A stretch of DNA of 64,000 nucleotides from Trichosphaerium sp. ATCC 40318 (Eukaryota; Discosea; Flabellinia; Trichosidae), in NCBI GenBank assembly GCA_038496445.1, contig JALMLS010000527.1, forward strand, positions 1 through 64,000, written 5' to 3'. The first letter of the stretch is position 1, and the number at the start of each line of letters is the position of its first letter. Both the position numbers and the translations under genes were made by a program. The notes below the pieces were generated by a model. The model saw nothing but the letters and a program-made list of their open reading frames with translations. It searched no databases and had not been told where the DNA came from. Shown here in pieces: positions 35,015 through 45,821 of this stretch.

Positions 35015-36220
35015 ATGGCGTCAAACAACACAAGTTCTCTAAGCAGTTACTACGCTCAAGAGACGCGCGTTTCTAAGTATTGGAGAGGTATTAGGCTTAT
35101 AATTACATTATCCTCACAAAAGGTGTAGATAAATACGAGAAAGACGCTGCAAAATACTGGGATAAGTAAGGAATGCTTTCTTCCATGTTTACCAGCGTTA
35201 TTAAATCTAAAAAGGTTTTATCGTAACAACCAAGATAATTTCTTCAAAGATAGGCATTGGATAATGAGGGAGTTTTCTGAGGTGCGAAACTAATAATAAT
35301 TGAAGCAAACGTACGTTTCAGAAATGGTAATAACGTAGCTCTGTTATTTAGCTGAAAGAAGGATCAAACACAAAACTTGTTGAGGTTGGTTGTGGTGTTG
35401 GTAATACAATTTTTCCCTTAGTAGATGCACTATCGGATATTGCATATATCTATGGTGTTGATTTTTCAAAAAAAGCAATTGACATCGTTAAGGTAAGTCA
35501 GAAAATGACATGTGTCAAAAGTCAATGAAAACAATCAGATTTTTAATTTGACTCTTTTTTGCCTTAGGCTAATCCTAATTACAATGAAGAGAAGTCATGT
35601 AAAGCGTTTGTCTGTGATATTTCTAGAGACCCTTTGCCTGAAGAAATAGGATCAGAGGGGAACAAGATAGATTTTGTGCGCATTTTGTCTGTTAATTGCT
35701 GGGTTTTCTCGCTTTGTTTCTACAATATTGATGAACGGTATCTAGGCACTTTTAATATTCATGCTAAGCGCTGTTTCACCTGAACGAATGCCAACAGTAT
35801 TACAACACATACATAAAGGTAAAGTGAACATCAGTTGGTATGGTGTGTTAAAAAATTATCTTCAGTTTTAAAGCCAGGAGGTGTTGTAATGTTTCGTGAT
35901 TATGGAGTCGGAGACATGGCACAGACACGTTTTGAAAAAAAGAAACAGACAAATGAATTAAGCGAGAATTTCTATGTAAGAGGTGATGGAACAAGGGCAT
36001 ACTTCTTTTCAACAGGTAACAAACAAGCTAAACATTTTGGATTGGTTTTTGACAGTTTTCCTCTTTTTTAGATGAATTAAATACTCTATTCACTTCAAAT
36101 GGGTTTGAAGTATTAGAATGTGATTACGTTAAGCGTGACGTTGAAAACAAAAAGTTGGAGACAAAAATGCACCGTGTTTGGCTACAAGCTAAATATAAAA
36201 AGGCTACTACCAATGAATGA
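35015..36220 (+). CDS. METTL2/6/8-family methyltransferase (tRNA m3C type)
   Basis: This family makes 3-methylcytidine at position 32 of certain tRNAs using SAM. Exons read [59 protein letters not shown] (the NxxxFFKDRxWxxxEF block typical of the family), [16 protein letters not shown] (SAM motif I), [73 protein letters not shown] and a C-terminal [18 protein letters not shown]. The block ENFYVRxDGTRxYFF closely fits METTL6. Substrate among the METTL2/6/8 group is inferred. Ends at TGA 36218-36220. Confidence 0.87.
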
Positions 36221-36362
36221 AACGACGACTATTGAGCAAGGGCGTGTAAATAATATAAACTGAATAAGTGAGATTTGATAGACCTTTTTCGCGGTTTTGT
36301 GAAATTGTATGAAAATTCGATAAGTCTTCGTTATTCTTATGTAGTTTTGTTTAAACTGCACC

Positions 36363-38715
36363 ATGGCCGAAAGGGAGGACGGAGAAGTATCTGATGACGG
36401 AGAATCCGTTCAATTAGAGTTACTCGGCATACTAGATGATACACCTACCAAGGCATTGCCCCTCTTTCACCTTTACGTATTTATGGTAGAAATTAGAAGC
36501 GTAAACACGAAGGCGACGATGAACGCGATGCAAAGAAGAGTAAAACAGGCCATGTACCTCTAAAGAAGCGTACACTAGAAAACTACGAAGAGTACTAGCT
36601 TCTTGGCCCTTTTTGCGTATTAACGACTCAAAAAAAAGGGGAAAAGAAATAAGCGCTGGTGATCTGCACTCCGACTCTGAGTCTGTATCATTCTCTGAGG
36701 AGGAAGACTCGCTAAGCGAATATGATGAAATTACTATGTATAAAGATGACGAAGATAGGCGCCAGTACGCTTAGTTGTCATGTACTGGCGTTTTAAATTT
36801 ATTTTTATTAAAGGTTAGAATTACTACCTCAAATGGAGCGCGAAAGTATTCTTTTCGATCGTAGAGAACGTCTAGCGCGAAGAAGAACACTAGCAAAGCT
36901 AAGTGACAAAAAAGGCCGCAAACAGCAATCAAGGACTAGAACAGCTGCAACGCGTAGAAAACGTAATTAAATTGTATCCCAGTTAATATAAATGACATAT
37001 AAATAGGTGATAAGGATCAGAAGCACAAACGGGCTGCTCTGGCAGAAATGGCACTGAAAAGGAACCAAAGCAAATCGCGTCCTGCTCCTGAACTACGTAA
37101 CTCACCGCCTGAACCTCAAGAAGACAAAAGCAACGATAGAGACAGAGATAGATCATGGGACAGGTCTTATGAGAGGTCAGATAGACAATATGAAAGGCAA
37201 TACGATAGACAATATGATAGACAATATGAAAGGCGTATAAGTATGAATTCTGACGCTTCTGATGAGTACAACGATAATGGTAATTTTTTTTTCCTTTTGA
37301 CAATCTCAATTGTATTTTTCTTTGTTTGATTGAAGTGTTGTTTGGAGTCTTATAATTTTTGTGTATAGCTGATAGTCAGGGTGGCACCACGTTGAAGGAT
37401 ATTGCGCCTATAGTAGTTAGTCGTACACAACTCGCAAAGTGGGTTGGTGAGCCATATTGGAAGGATGTTATAACTGGATTGTATGTTAGGATTGGCGTTG
37501 GGAGAAGAAATAAAGACAGTGTTTACCGTCTTGCTGAGATTCAGGTACGAGAGATTTATTACCTTTCAATTTATTAATACAGCGCATAGGGAGAAAGAAC
37601 TGTGGATAAACACTATCGATTACCAGGAACTGGTAAATCAACAAACGTTGAACTTGAATTGAAAATTGCCAATTCAAGAAAATTCTTCAAGATTCTTTAT
37701 GTTAGTAATAGCCCGCTCACTGATGCAGAATTTAATGAATTTCAACTCGAAATGAAAAGAAAGAACCTAGAGAATGAGATTCCAAGTAAATCAAAGATAG
37801 AGAGAAGAATGAAACAGGTCAAGAAGGCAGAAAACTTTGTCTATACAGATGTACGCTCTTGAACAAAGGGTTTTTTTTTTCAATTATTATCACGTGCTCA
37901 CGTGTCTAAAACAATTTTAGGATGTTATAAATAGTATGATTAAAGCACATACATCTACACCACAACCAAGAAACTTAGTTCGTGAGAAACAGGTACGCTT
38001 TAAACGAGAATCATTCTGGAAACTCAAACTGTTTATCTCTAACTTTGTTTTGTGGAAAAGTCATTGGAGTTAAAATTGGGTGTTGCTATGGAAACAAATG
38101 ATGAAGAAAATATACGTATTATACGATCTAAGCTTGCTGAAATCGAAAAATACGATGAAGAGCAACGTCAGAGAGTCAGAGATAAGAATCGCACTTTAAA
38201 CAAACTGAATAGACGTAACAGAGATATAAACTTTGCAAAACTATTCCAAGAACCTACACAAATACGATCATCAAAACCTGGTACGTTGTAACAAATACTT
38301 AAGCGAGAAAAATTAATCAATCGTTTTTATCAACTATTTTTGTCTTAACGGTTTAAACTATTTTTGTGTTTTCTCTAACAGTTTAAAAGGTGAGCTTGAT
38401 CCCTTTGCAAGACGTTCTACAAAACCTCAACATTGGATGGCACGGGCAGATCAAGAGGATAAGGATGAGAAGGATGAGGTTGAAGATGAAGTAGAGGCCA
38501 TCGCTGATTCGCCTGTTATACGAAAAGTAACTAATAAGTTCGCTGCTGTTAAAGAGAGTATAAGTTTGAATTTATCTTTGGAGGATGCGAACAAGGCAAA
38601 ATCTTCATCAAAGGTTTCTCTTTCATTAAAACCTAGAGTACAAACACAGCCATCTAATACTGCGAAAAAGAAGCTCAGCCTTGCTGATTATTTGAAAAAA
38701 AAGAAAGGAATGTAA
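36363..38715 (+). CDS. RTF1: RTF1, Paf1-complex subunit (Plus3 domain)
   Basis: RTF1 links the Paf1 complex to elongating RNA polymerase II and promotes H2B ubiquitylation. The acidic start MAEREDGEVSDDGESVQLEL is followed by a basic stretch (KRKHEGDDERDAKKSKTGH) and an acidic Ser-rich exon (HSDSESVSFSEEEDSLSEYD). The conserved QLELLPQMERESILFDRRER comes next. The Plus3 domain follows (about 37370-37900): IAPIVVSRTQLAKWVGEPYW, GLYVRIGVGRRNKDSVYRLA, LELKIANSRKFFKILYVSN, PLTDAEFNEFQLEMKRKNL. Then comes a coiled coil (IRSKLAEIEKYDEEQRQRV, NRRNRDINFAKLF) and a Lys-rich end (KLSLADYLKKKKGM). Just before Plus3 there is a DRQYERQYD-type Tyr/Arg repeat (37165-37240), not typical of the family. Introns mostly start GTACGC/GTACGA. 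Ends TAA 38713-38715. Confidence 0.92.
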
Positions 38716-38786
38716 ATAAAATGAAATAAATAGGTTGTAATAATGGGTCCAGATAAAGAACAGATAAAGGCTTTTATTTAATCAAG

Positions 38787-39149
38787 TTACGCGACAGTAA
38801 GATGTTTTTTACCCAAGTCTTCCCACTCATCTCCTGTGTTATCAGTAACGGTTCCTACAATACCGACTTTTAAAGCTACTTTATATACTAACTCATCATG
38901 AGCTTTTCGACATCCTCCTCTTCCTGATAGAAAGGCTCCAGCATTGTTATTGCTCGTTCCACTTATGTTACACATCCGCGAATGAACAACTTTTGAATCC
39001 AGGATAATACAGTCTTTGTAATCCTCGTACGCCTTTTTCTTTGCTTCGTCTATTGCCCATCCTTCCATTCTTTCCTTGCTTTTATGGTTTACTCCATCGC
39101 ATACAATTGTTCCCTGTTTCCTTACAATAATAGCCGTGTAATGTGACAT
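38787..39149 (-). CDS. Small hypothetical protein
   Basis: An uninterrupted frame of about 120 codons from MSHYTAIIVRKQGTIVCDG to GDEWEDLGKKHLTVA. It has alternating beta-like and helical segments (GWAIDEAKKKAYEDYKDCII, HDELVYKVALKVGIVGTVT) and a Gly-rich loop (AGAFLSGRGGCRK). The composition is protein-like, with no low complexity, but I recognise no family. A longer start at 39224 is possible but crosses a GTACCG...CGCAG intron-like stretch. It converges on RTF1, whose stop is only about 70 bp away. Confidence 0.5.
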   Translation of the reverse strand: MSHYTAIIVRKQGTIVCDGVNHKSKERMEGWAIDEAKKKAYEDYKDCIILDSKVVHSRMCNISGTSNNNAGAFLSGRGGCRKAHDELVYKVALKVGIVGTVTDNTGDEWEDLGKKHLTVA

Positions 39150-39321
39150 GAGTTGCGTATGTTGTTTAATGTAGAGAATCTGCGAGTTCCTTTGTCTACG
39201 GTACCAGAGGAACTTGTGTGTCATTCAATGAATTTTCAGCGTTACTTTATTGGCTGTAAGTGGAACTACATACGTATGGTATCATACGATGGACAAAAGT
39301 AGTTGAAATATCAACAACTTT

Positions 39322-39658
39322 TCATTTACTTTCCGCGGGTTTTAACGGTTCTGAGATTTTTCTGGCTACTCCTTTATGTCTATTAGGCAATCTTTTGTAC
39401 TTAATTTTACTACGCGTTGTGTCTTATTAATAATAAACTAGCACGTGATTGTTTGCAGTCAATCTTCCTACATGTTTTTCTCTAGTTTTCTGCATCAAGT
39501 GCATCGCTTGGAATATCATTTTTCTATCTGTTGTACGAGGCTTGCGCCAATAAATTTTGCAGGGTTTTAGTAGTGCCGTTAGATTTTATAATGCTGTTTT
39601 CTTGACATTGTTTGACAAGTGGAATTATGTCTTTGTAGACTTCTTTTAATAGCACCAT
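39322..39658 (-). CDS. Small hypothetical basic protein (three exons)
   Basis: Exon 1 reads MVLLKEVYKDIIPLVKQCQE, then NSIIKSNGTTKTLQNLLAQA. It can be spliced through a 47-nt intron (GTACAAC...GATGCAG) to KLEKN, then through a 62-nt intron (GTAGGA...GCGTAG) to KIKYKRLPNRHKGVARKISE and PLKPAESK, ending TGA at 39322-39324. The intron lengths and phases fit the rest of the window. The result is about 75 residues: an amphipathic helical half and a basic tail. No family recognised. Divergent from the STK16-type kinase, with 44 bp between start codons. Confidence 0.4.
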
Positions 39659-39702
39659 ATCACGTAGTTATAACGTGATCTTTTATTGTTAGTTTGGTAG
39701 TG

Positions 39703-40991
39703 ATGTCTGGTTGTTGTTTCGATTTCTTTACATCTTTTCTTTCAAATTCACTAATAGTTGACGGAAATCGCTATACAAAACAAAGGTATGCCTTGTCAAT
39801 AGTTTTTAGGCTAATGTATTTTTATTTGTAGAAAGATAGGTGAAGGAGGCTTCGCAGTTGTCCATTTAGTACTATCAGAGGCTGATAATAGATTATATGC
39901 CGCCAAAGTGTGCCTGATTCATGATGAAGAGCAAAAAAAGGTAACGTAGCAGTTACTGGGTAAATTCTCCACGTTAACACCCACAAGCAAGCAATGAAGG
40001 AAATTAAAGTATTAGAAAAAATACAGCACAAGAATATTCTACGCATGGTGGGATACTCTGTTTCTCTACAGTACGCCGTTAGAAGTATTTCTCTAGTGAC
40101 GTTTCATTAGTCCATCAATCCCAGAAAGTGAACAGATAATAATCATCACAGAATATCACGAAAGAGTATTACAAAGCGTAATAGACAAGAAATTTGCTCA
40201 ATCGGCAACAATGTCAGAAGTACTCATTTTGAGATTATTCAAAGGCATTTGTGATGGTTTAGCAGCAATGCACAAAGCCGGATACGCGCACAGAGACATA
40301 AAACCGGACAGTATCCCAACAAGTCAATCCACCTTCATAGTTTTTTTCTCTCGTAATCGTTGTTCTTCTTCACTTTCTTATACGTTTTAATGTCAACTGA
40401 AGGCGAAGCTATTCTTATTGATTTTGGGTCAGCATGTAAAGCGCAAGTACGTAGTTGTCTAAAATATCGTGATTACGCCTCTCGTTAACTGCGTATTAAA
40501 ACAAACAGGTGACAGTAAACTTGACAGGAAAAGAGAGGATGAGATTTTTAGAACAAGCCGTTGAACTAACAACGCCATCATATCGCGCACCTGAGGTACT
40601 ACAGTTATTAGTATTAAAACATTAATCTCGTGTAAACTAATGTGATGATTAGCTTTTTGATGTTGGGTTGGTTATTAATGATGATGATATGGCAGCAACA
40701 TCAAGCGATGAGTTACAAGTCAATCTACAAAAAGCTGATATTTGGGCCTTGGGTTGTATGTTGTATGCTATGGCGTTTTTAGAGAACCCATTTGATGATG
40801 CTGTTAAACGAGGAGGTACAGTTCAAATGGCTGTAGTTAATGGACGATATCCTATACCTGAAGATCATGGTTATAGTAAAGGATTTATGGAATTGATAGC
40901 GTTCATGCTTAACACTGATTATAACCAAAGACCTTTGATTTCTGATGTTATGAAACGTGTACATAGTGTGGCAGAGGCACTAAGCGAATGA
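39703..40991 (+). CDS. STK16-like protein kinase (NAK family)
   Basis: STK16 is a membrane-anchored Ser/Thr kinase of the Golgi area. The N-terminus MSGCCFDFF has a Gly/Cys-Cys pattern resembling acylation sites, then SLIVDGNRYTKQ. Kinase motifs: KIGEGGFAVVHLV (Gly loop), RLYAAKVCLIHDEEQ (the VAIK-type Lys), AMKEIKVLEKIQHKNILRM (C-helix Glu), GICDGLAAMHKAGYAHRDIK (catalytic loop HRDIKP), AILIDFGSACKAQ (DFG), TPSYRAPELFDVG (APE), DIWALGCMLYAMAFLENPFD, and NTDYNQRPLISDVMKRV. The order and the YAHRDIKP and NPFDDAVKRGG blocks fit STK16 rather than AAK1/GAK. Complete, ending at TGA 40989-40991. Confidence 0.88.
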
Positions 40992-41193
40992 TAACGTTGG
41001 TTGCGATGATTGAAGGCTGTCAATAAAGCAAATTTTTCTCGATTCGAGAAGGCTCAAGGTCGCTTGCTGAAAAAAAATGTGTTATCTCAAAGGGCGCAGA
41101 TGGTGCTTGAGTAATTTTTTACGCATATGCAAAGTATTTACTGCGTTTCAGACACTTGTTGTGGTACAGTGTATTGATTCAGTGTTTTTCCGT

Positions 41194-41576
41194 TTATTCT
41201 TCCGCTTTTGCGTCAATGGTGATGCCATGAAGTTTTGTGAGTTCCTCTTTGAGTGCTTTGTTGACTTCACGGTGCATTTGTACTGTAGCCGTTATTATTA
41301 TTGCATTATACTATTCTACGCACCCATAGTCTTTCCTTTGAATTTTGGGCTTGTTATTTCGATCTTAAAGAAGTTGTTGGTTGCCGACATGCTTTGGACT
41401 GTTAAAGTCTTACAAGGGCCAAATGAAGCCTTAAGCTTATCTGCGACGCTCTCAGGAGTAGTCAAACCTGTATCTGAGCATGACACATCAAAGGTTCGTT
41501 TAGTTGTGTGGTAGCGAGATACCGGGCGTCGTACGGTTTGTACGCGAACTCTTGATGTGGCAAACGTGCGCAACAT
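41194..41576 (-). CDS. BolA-like protein, mitochondrial (BOLA3 type)
   Basis: BOLA3 helps load [4Fe-4S] clusters into mitochondrial proteins such as lipoate synthase. The start MLRTFATSRVRVQTVRRPVS is an Arg-rich presequence. The BolA fold follows: TTPESVADKLKASFGPCKTL, TVQSMSATNNFFKIEITSP, KFKGKTMGA. After an intron (GTAGAATAG...GCTACAG) come the class motif VQMHREVNKALKEELTKLHG and ITIDAKAEE. The VQxHxxVNxALKEE block is closest to BOLA3. Start ATG 41576, stop TAA 41194-41196. A functional link to the GCSH gene (lipoylated) is established for the families, not for this locus. Confidence 0.87.
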
Positions 41577-42599
41577 TTTTAACTGTGTTGACTTGGAAGG
41601 AATTTATGCAAAGTTGGTCTTCATGTAAATCCTTTTATTTATTCTGGTTTTGTTCTGTGTTTTCAACTGGTAACGTTGGCGTATATGTAGCCTAAACTAG
41701 TGGCTCAGGACTGAATACGCAAGTGGATTGCAGCACCAACCCATGTTGTCAAAAACATAGTTCTTGGATTACAGTATTATTCCTCTAGCTTCTGTAATGG
41801 CAATAATAATGTTAACTACGACGGTTCCTGCTCCAAATCGACCACATATGCTTGCTAACAGGTGGACTGTTGCTTTAAGGCAGTGTTAATATGTACATTG
41901 GTAAGGATCTTCCTAAGCCAAAAAAGAAAATATAAAAGGTCCAGGCCCGTAGGCGTAGTAGTGCTACCATACACAATTCGAGAGGCGTACTCCTCTCGCT
42001 GGGATTCGAACCAAGAAGAAAAGTCATGTTACTGCTGGATCTGAAATAAATAGTGGTGCAGATTGTTAAAAAACACGAGCAAAACAAAAGGGAAAAAAAA
42101 AGTGGTTATGACAACATAGCATATTAATGCTTCACAAAAACTTTCGAGCCTCTATTCGTCTACTAAAAAAGTAACCTATTCACGCTAACAGTATGTTCAT
42201 TGAAATACACAAAGTTGCAAAAATACAGTCCTAATTCGCGAATAAAACTACGAAAATTACAGGAATTTTAGTTGGGCTGTCACATTTTTTGTGGCAACCC
42301 AAGGTGGTAAAACGATAGATCATAAGTTTGGTTCTGTAAGTGAGCGAATGAAACCTGTACATGAAAGACATACGCCAATCCCAGTGTACGGGAGAAATAG
42401 GTGGGTCCATAGGATATTAATAGCTTCATACAATTTTGCCATCACGTGTAAGTGATAAAGTCAATACGTAGTCAAATTCCCTTACCAATAACGATAAAAG
42501 CGTGCCCGTGGTGACCGTACCTATGTCTGATGCTACTGAAACGTAAAACCTTATTGAAATAACGTTAGTTAATTGTTCAGCTAATCTTAGCCTAGAGAT
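41577..42599. other. Intergenic kilobase, mostly unexplained
   Basis: No intact gene. Contains a tRNA-like T-arm and hairpin near 41935-42020 (listed separately). On the minus strand at about 41755-41850 a short open frame reads GRFGAGTVVVNIIIAITEA, faintly like a transporter helix, but it soon hits stops. The last few hundred bases before 42600 should carry the LRR gene promoter. Confidence 0.4.
41935..42020 (-). other. tRNA-like fragment: box B, acceptor hairpin and D-arm-like sequence
   Basis: Read on the minus strand, GGTTCGAATCC is an exact match to the pol III box B/T-arm consensus. It is followed by CGAGAGG, six bases, and its perfect complement CCTCTCG. Then comes a D-arm-like GTGT-ATGGTA-GCAC and, after about 25 bases, a TTTT run that could stop pol III. 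The acceptor strands are in reversed order relative to a normal tRNA, so this is either a decayed tRNA or a candidate circularly permuted one. I could not build a convincing anticodon arm. Confidence 0.3.
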
Positions 42600-43493
42600 A
42601 TGCAAAACATCCTATATTTACCAAATGAAATACTGGCTCATGTTTTAACACAAATACAAACTTCTAGATTTGCAGCAGCTCAAAGTTGTTCTACCTTCGC
42701 ATCACTCATTCACAACGTAGTTGGGTACACGCACATTATAATATCAAACGTTAAAACAGCGAAAACAATCAGCAAATATCCAGGAATACTTAAACAAACA
42801 AGAGTTAAGGTGAAAGCCACACGTGCAGAATATCTGTGGGGCAATAATTTAGAAACAAATGAAAGTGTTAATGCGCTTGCAGGTGTCCGTACTATTGACC
42901 TTAGCTATACCAACGTGACAGATGAAGGTGTAAAAGCACTTTCAGGCGTTCATTGTATAAATCTTCGTAGAACAAAAGTATCAGATATGGGATTAAAAAC
43001 TTTGGTAGGTGTACATACTATTGATCTTAGATATTGTCGCCATGTGACTGATGAAGGAATCAAATTTCTGGCTGGTGTTCATACTATTGACCTTGATAGT
43101 ACTCAAGTAACAGATAAAGGTGTTAAAGAACTTGCAGGCGTTCACTCCATTAATCTTTGTAAAACAAGTGTAACAGATGAAGGCATTAAAGTACTGGGAG
43201 GTGTGCATACTGTTGATCTCTCTTATACAAAAGTAACAGACGAAGGTTTAAAATCACTGGCAGGTGTTTATACCATTGATCTTTGTTCCACTTTAGTTAC
43301 TGACAAAGGCATTAAAGCTCTTTCAGGCGTGTATAAAATTTTTCTTATATGCACAAGAGTTACAGATGAGGGTATCAAGGCACTAATGGGGTCTCATACC
43401 ATTGATCTACGGCAAACAAGAACAACGGTTGAAGGTATTAACGTGCTGAAAGGTTCTAGAGTTTATCATGGCTTTTCTATTTATGAATTTTAA
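42600..43493 (+). CDS. F-box-like leucine-rich repeat protein, copy 2 (short form)
   Basis: A single-exon frame. The head MQNILYLPNEILAHVLTQIQ, then TSRFAAAQSCSTFASLIHNV, resembles an F-box and aligns with the heads of the other LRR copies (AVAQSCRVMADIIHQVVGY). About ten 23-residue repeats follow (VTDEGVKALSGVHCINL, VTDKGVKELAGVHSINL, VTDEGIKALMGSHTIDL). It lacks the SVDQAITYY first exon of the two longer genes; nothing like it is present in the 300 bp upstream. Likely a leucine-rich recognition protein, possibly an SCF adaptor (inference). It is followed in the same direction by the large MORN_2 gene. Confidence 0.8.
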   Translation: MQNILYLPNEILAHVLTQIQTSRFAAAQSCSTFASLIHNVVGYTHIIISNVKTAKTISKYPGILKQTRVKVKATRAEYLWGNNLETNESVNALAGVRTIDLSYTNVTDEGVKALSGVHCINLRRTKVSDMGLKTLVGVHTIDLRYCRHVTDEGIKFLAGVHTIDLDSTQVTDKGVKELAGVHSINLCKTSVTDEGIKVLGGVHTVDLSYTKVTDEGLKSLAGVYTIDLCSTLVTDKGIKALSGVYKIFLICTRVTDEGIKALMGSHTIDLRQTRTTVEGINVLKGSRVYHGFSIYEF

Positions 43494-43951
43494 CAGCAAT
43501 GCACACTTTACATCTACGACAATATGAATAACTCATCTTACCTACAGAACATTGTATATTCTGTATGAGTAGGATTTCGACTTAACACAAAGCAATCGGG
43601 TTGAGCTGAAGTAAAACAAAATATCCCTTGCGATACAAGCCCATGCTACATTGTAACTCCAATAAACGTTGCTAGTTTACTTGTAAAAAGTTGTCAAAGT
43701 CATAGTGTTCATTACTCAAAAACTTACGATTGAAATCTAACTTCATTCTAGAACTGAATAAATATAGTTTGTTTGCACCACACAATCCAAGCAGGTAATC
43801 GGGATTTTGTTTCAAAAGGCTGAAGTCAAAGATGTTCTCAGTTTAACAGGAATCATGATTGATTGATAGAGCGTGATAAGTTACATATTTTTACTTAACC
43901 TTCAACTGTTGCAACACCTCTTGAAACCTCCAACAACACAAATATACGCAC
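43494..43951. other. Intergenic spacer, no gene seen
   Basis: AT-rich, no open frame of note, between the short LRR gene and the large MORN_2 gene. Confidence 0.45.
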
Positions 43952-45703
43952 ATGGAACCTTCAACTGAGAAAAAGGTACGTCAAATAACTCTTCAACCTT
44001 TTCACCTTTGGTTTTGTTCTAATCAAACGATAAATAGGTTAAACCCACTTACGAAACATACGTGGAAGAGGAGAAGCATCCAATACGACTTCCAGCAGTT
44101 TTGCAACGAAAAATTATCAAAATGGAACCAGATCTTTATTTAAAATGGCCTCTGATTTCTAAAACCGCGGCGATGGCGACCAGATTCGATGCTAACTTCA
44201 GGAAACACGGAGAGTGGGACCGACATAGAATTTTGCTCGTGATTGATAACACAATCGTAAAAACGGAAATTGTAAAAGAGCAATATTGGACACATGGCAT
44301 ACTATACACCCCCCAACCAGAATGCCGTAAGTTACTTGAACTTCCTGGCGAACTGCAACTAGCTATCGCCGATGTAGACTACGAGATTAATATAAAATGG
44401 GCGCTCTTGTCAAAAGAGGCAGCGATGAACACGAGGTTTGATAGTGACCTGAGGACACGCGGTAAATGGAAACGCTACCTCCTTTGTAACTACGATAACT
44501 ATTCAAAGGCTAATCCACGTCTTTTAATACAAGAGCATCGGCAGTGCAATCTGCTCCATGGCTTACAAGAGATGTGGCACTACAATGGCCTACCGAGACA
44601 GACGGGCAGTTATGACAACAATAGTCGCGAGGGGGAGTTCAAAATTTGGTATGAGCATGGCCAACTTAACGAGCAGTGTCACTACGTAAATCATAAACGC
44701 GAGGGCGACTATAAATCGTGGCATGCGAATGGCAACTTGAGCGAGCAATGTCATTATGTAAATGATAAACGCGAAGGCGAGCGCAAAACTTGGTTTGATA
44801 GTGAGGATGGTGATCTATGGACGATATCCAATTACTCCAACGGCGTGTATGATGGAGAGTACAAAGAGTGGCACCTAAATCGTAAGCTTGAAGTGCATTG
44901 CTATTACAAAGCGGGAAATCTACAAGGGGAAAGCAAAAAGTGGTACAATGATGGTCAACTACAGGAGCATTGTTACTACTCAAACAATGTACACGTGGGT
45001 GAATACAAACGTTGGTACATTAATGGCCAAATGGAGGAGCATAGCGTCTATAAAAACGGACAACGAGAAGGAGATTATACAATTTGGTACAGAAATGGCC
45101 AGAACAGAGTTATGTCATTGCCTAAATGATACAACCAGCACACGCATTTCTTGGCATTCCAACGGCCAGACAGAGGAGCGATACACGTTAGTGAACGGTA
45201 TGAAGCATGGAGAGTACCAAAGGTGGTTTTCCAATGGCCGCTTGAATGAGGTTAGTAGCTACGAAAATGGGGAAAAAGAAGGAGAGTACAAAAGCTGGGA
45301 CTACAATGGCCAATTGCGTGAGCATGGCGATTATGTAGCTGGTGAACGAGAATATTACAAGAGTTGGTACAGCAATGGCCAATTGGAAGAGCATGAGTTT
45401 AATGGGGAGACAAAAATATGGTTTAAAAGTGGTCAATTGATGGAGAATTACATTCACGCCAATGATGAGTATGATGTAGAGTACAAAAGGTGGTATGAAA
45501 ATGCGCAATTGCAAGAGCATGGTCATTACGTAAATGGTGAGTATCACGGAGAGTGGAAAAAGTGGTGGGCCAATGGTAATAAATATTCAGTGTATAATTA
45601 TATCAATGGCAAGCGTGAGGGAAAGTGCACACTATGGTTTAGTGATGGCAGAACAGAAAAGGAGATGTATTACAAAAATGACATTCTCCACTGCGCAAAG
45701 TAA
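43952..45703 (+). CDS. Large F-box-like / MORN_2 repeat protein, copy 3, with a frameshift
   Basis: Tiny first exon MEPSTEKK, intron from 43976 (GTACGTC...AATAG), then VKPTYETYVEEEKHPIRLP. The head occurs twice: EPDLYLKWPLISKTAAMATR, then LELPGELQLAIADVDYEINI and KWALLSKEAAMNTRFDSDL. It looks like a fusion of two family members in which the first lost its repeats. About 16 MORN_2 units follow (WYEHGQLNEQCHY, WHANGNLSEQCHY, WYINGQMEEHSVY). At about 45101-45104 the frame breaks after NGQ: the first frame ends MSLPK-stop, while the repeats go on in another frame (TELCHCLNDTT, WHSNGQTEERY) to YYKNDILHCAK and TAA at about 45703. Two bases appear lost relative to the repeat spacing. So it is either a recent pseudogene, a shorter protein, or a sequence error. 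Confidence 0.65.
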
Positions 45704-45821
45704 TACTGCTCAATTCGATTGGCCTTTTGTACAATATTTACCTTAATAAAATATGGATTTTGTTGCTTTATTGTATTTGTGAGGCAAGTGCTTAAAAATT
45801 CTAAGTTGGAAAGTAATGCTG

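Noticed and set aside
41755-41850. Transporter-helix-like fragment on the minus strand (GRFGAGTVVVNIIIAITEA)
   Set aside because: Fewer than 30 open codons, no second matching segment in a consistent order; chance similarity is likely.
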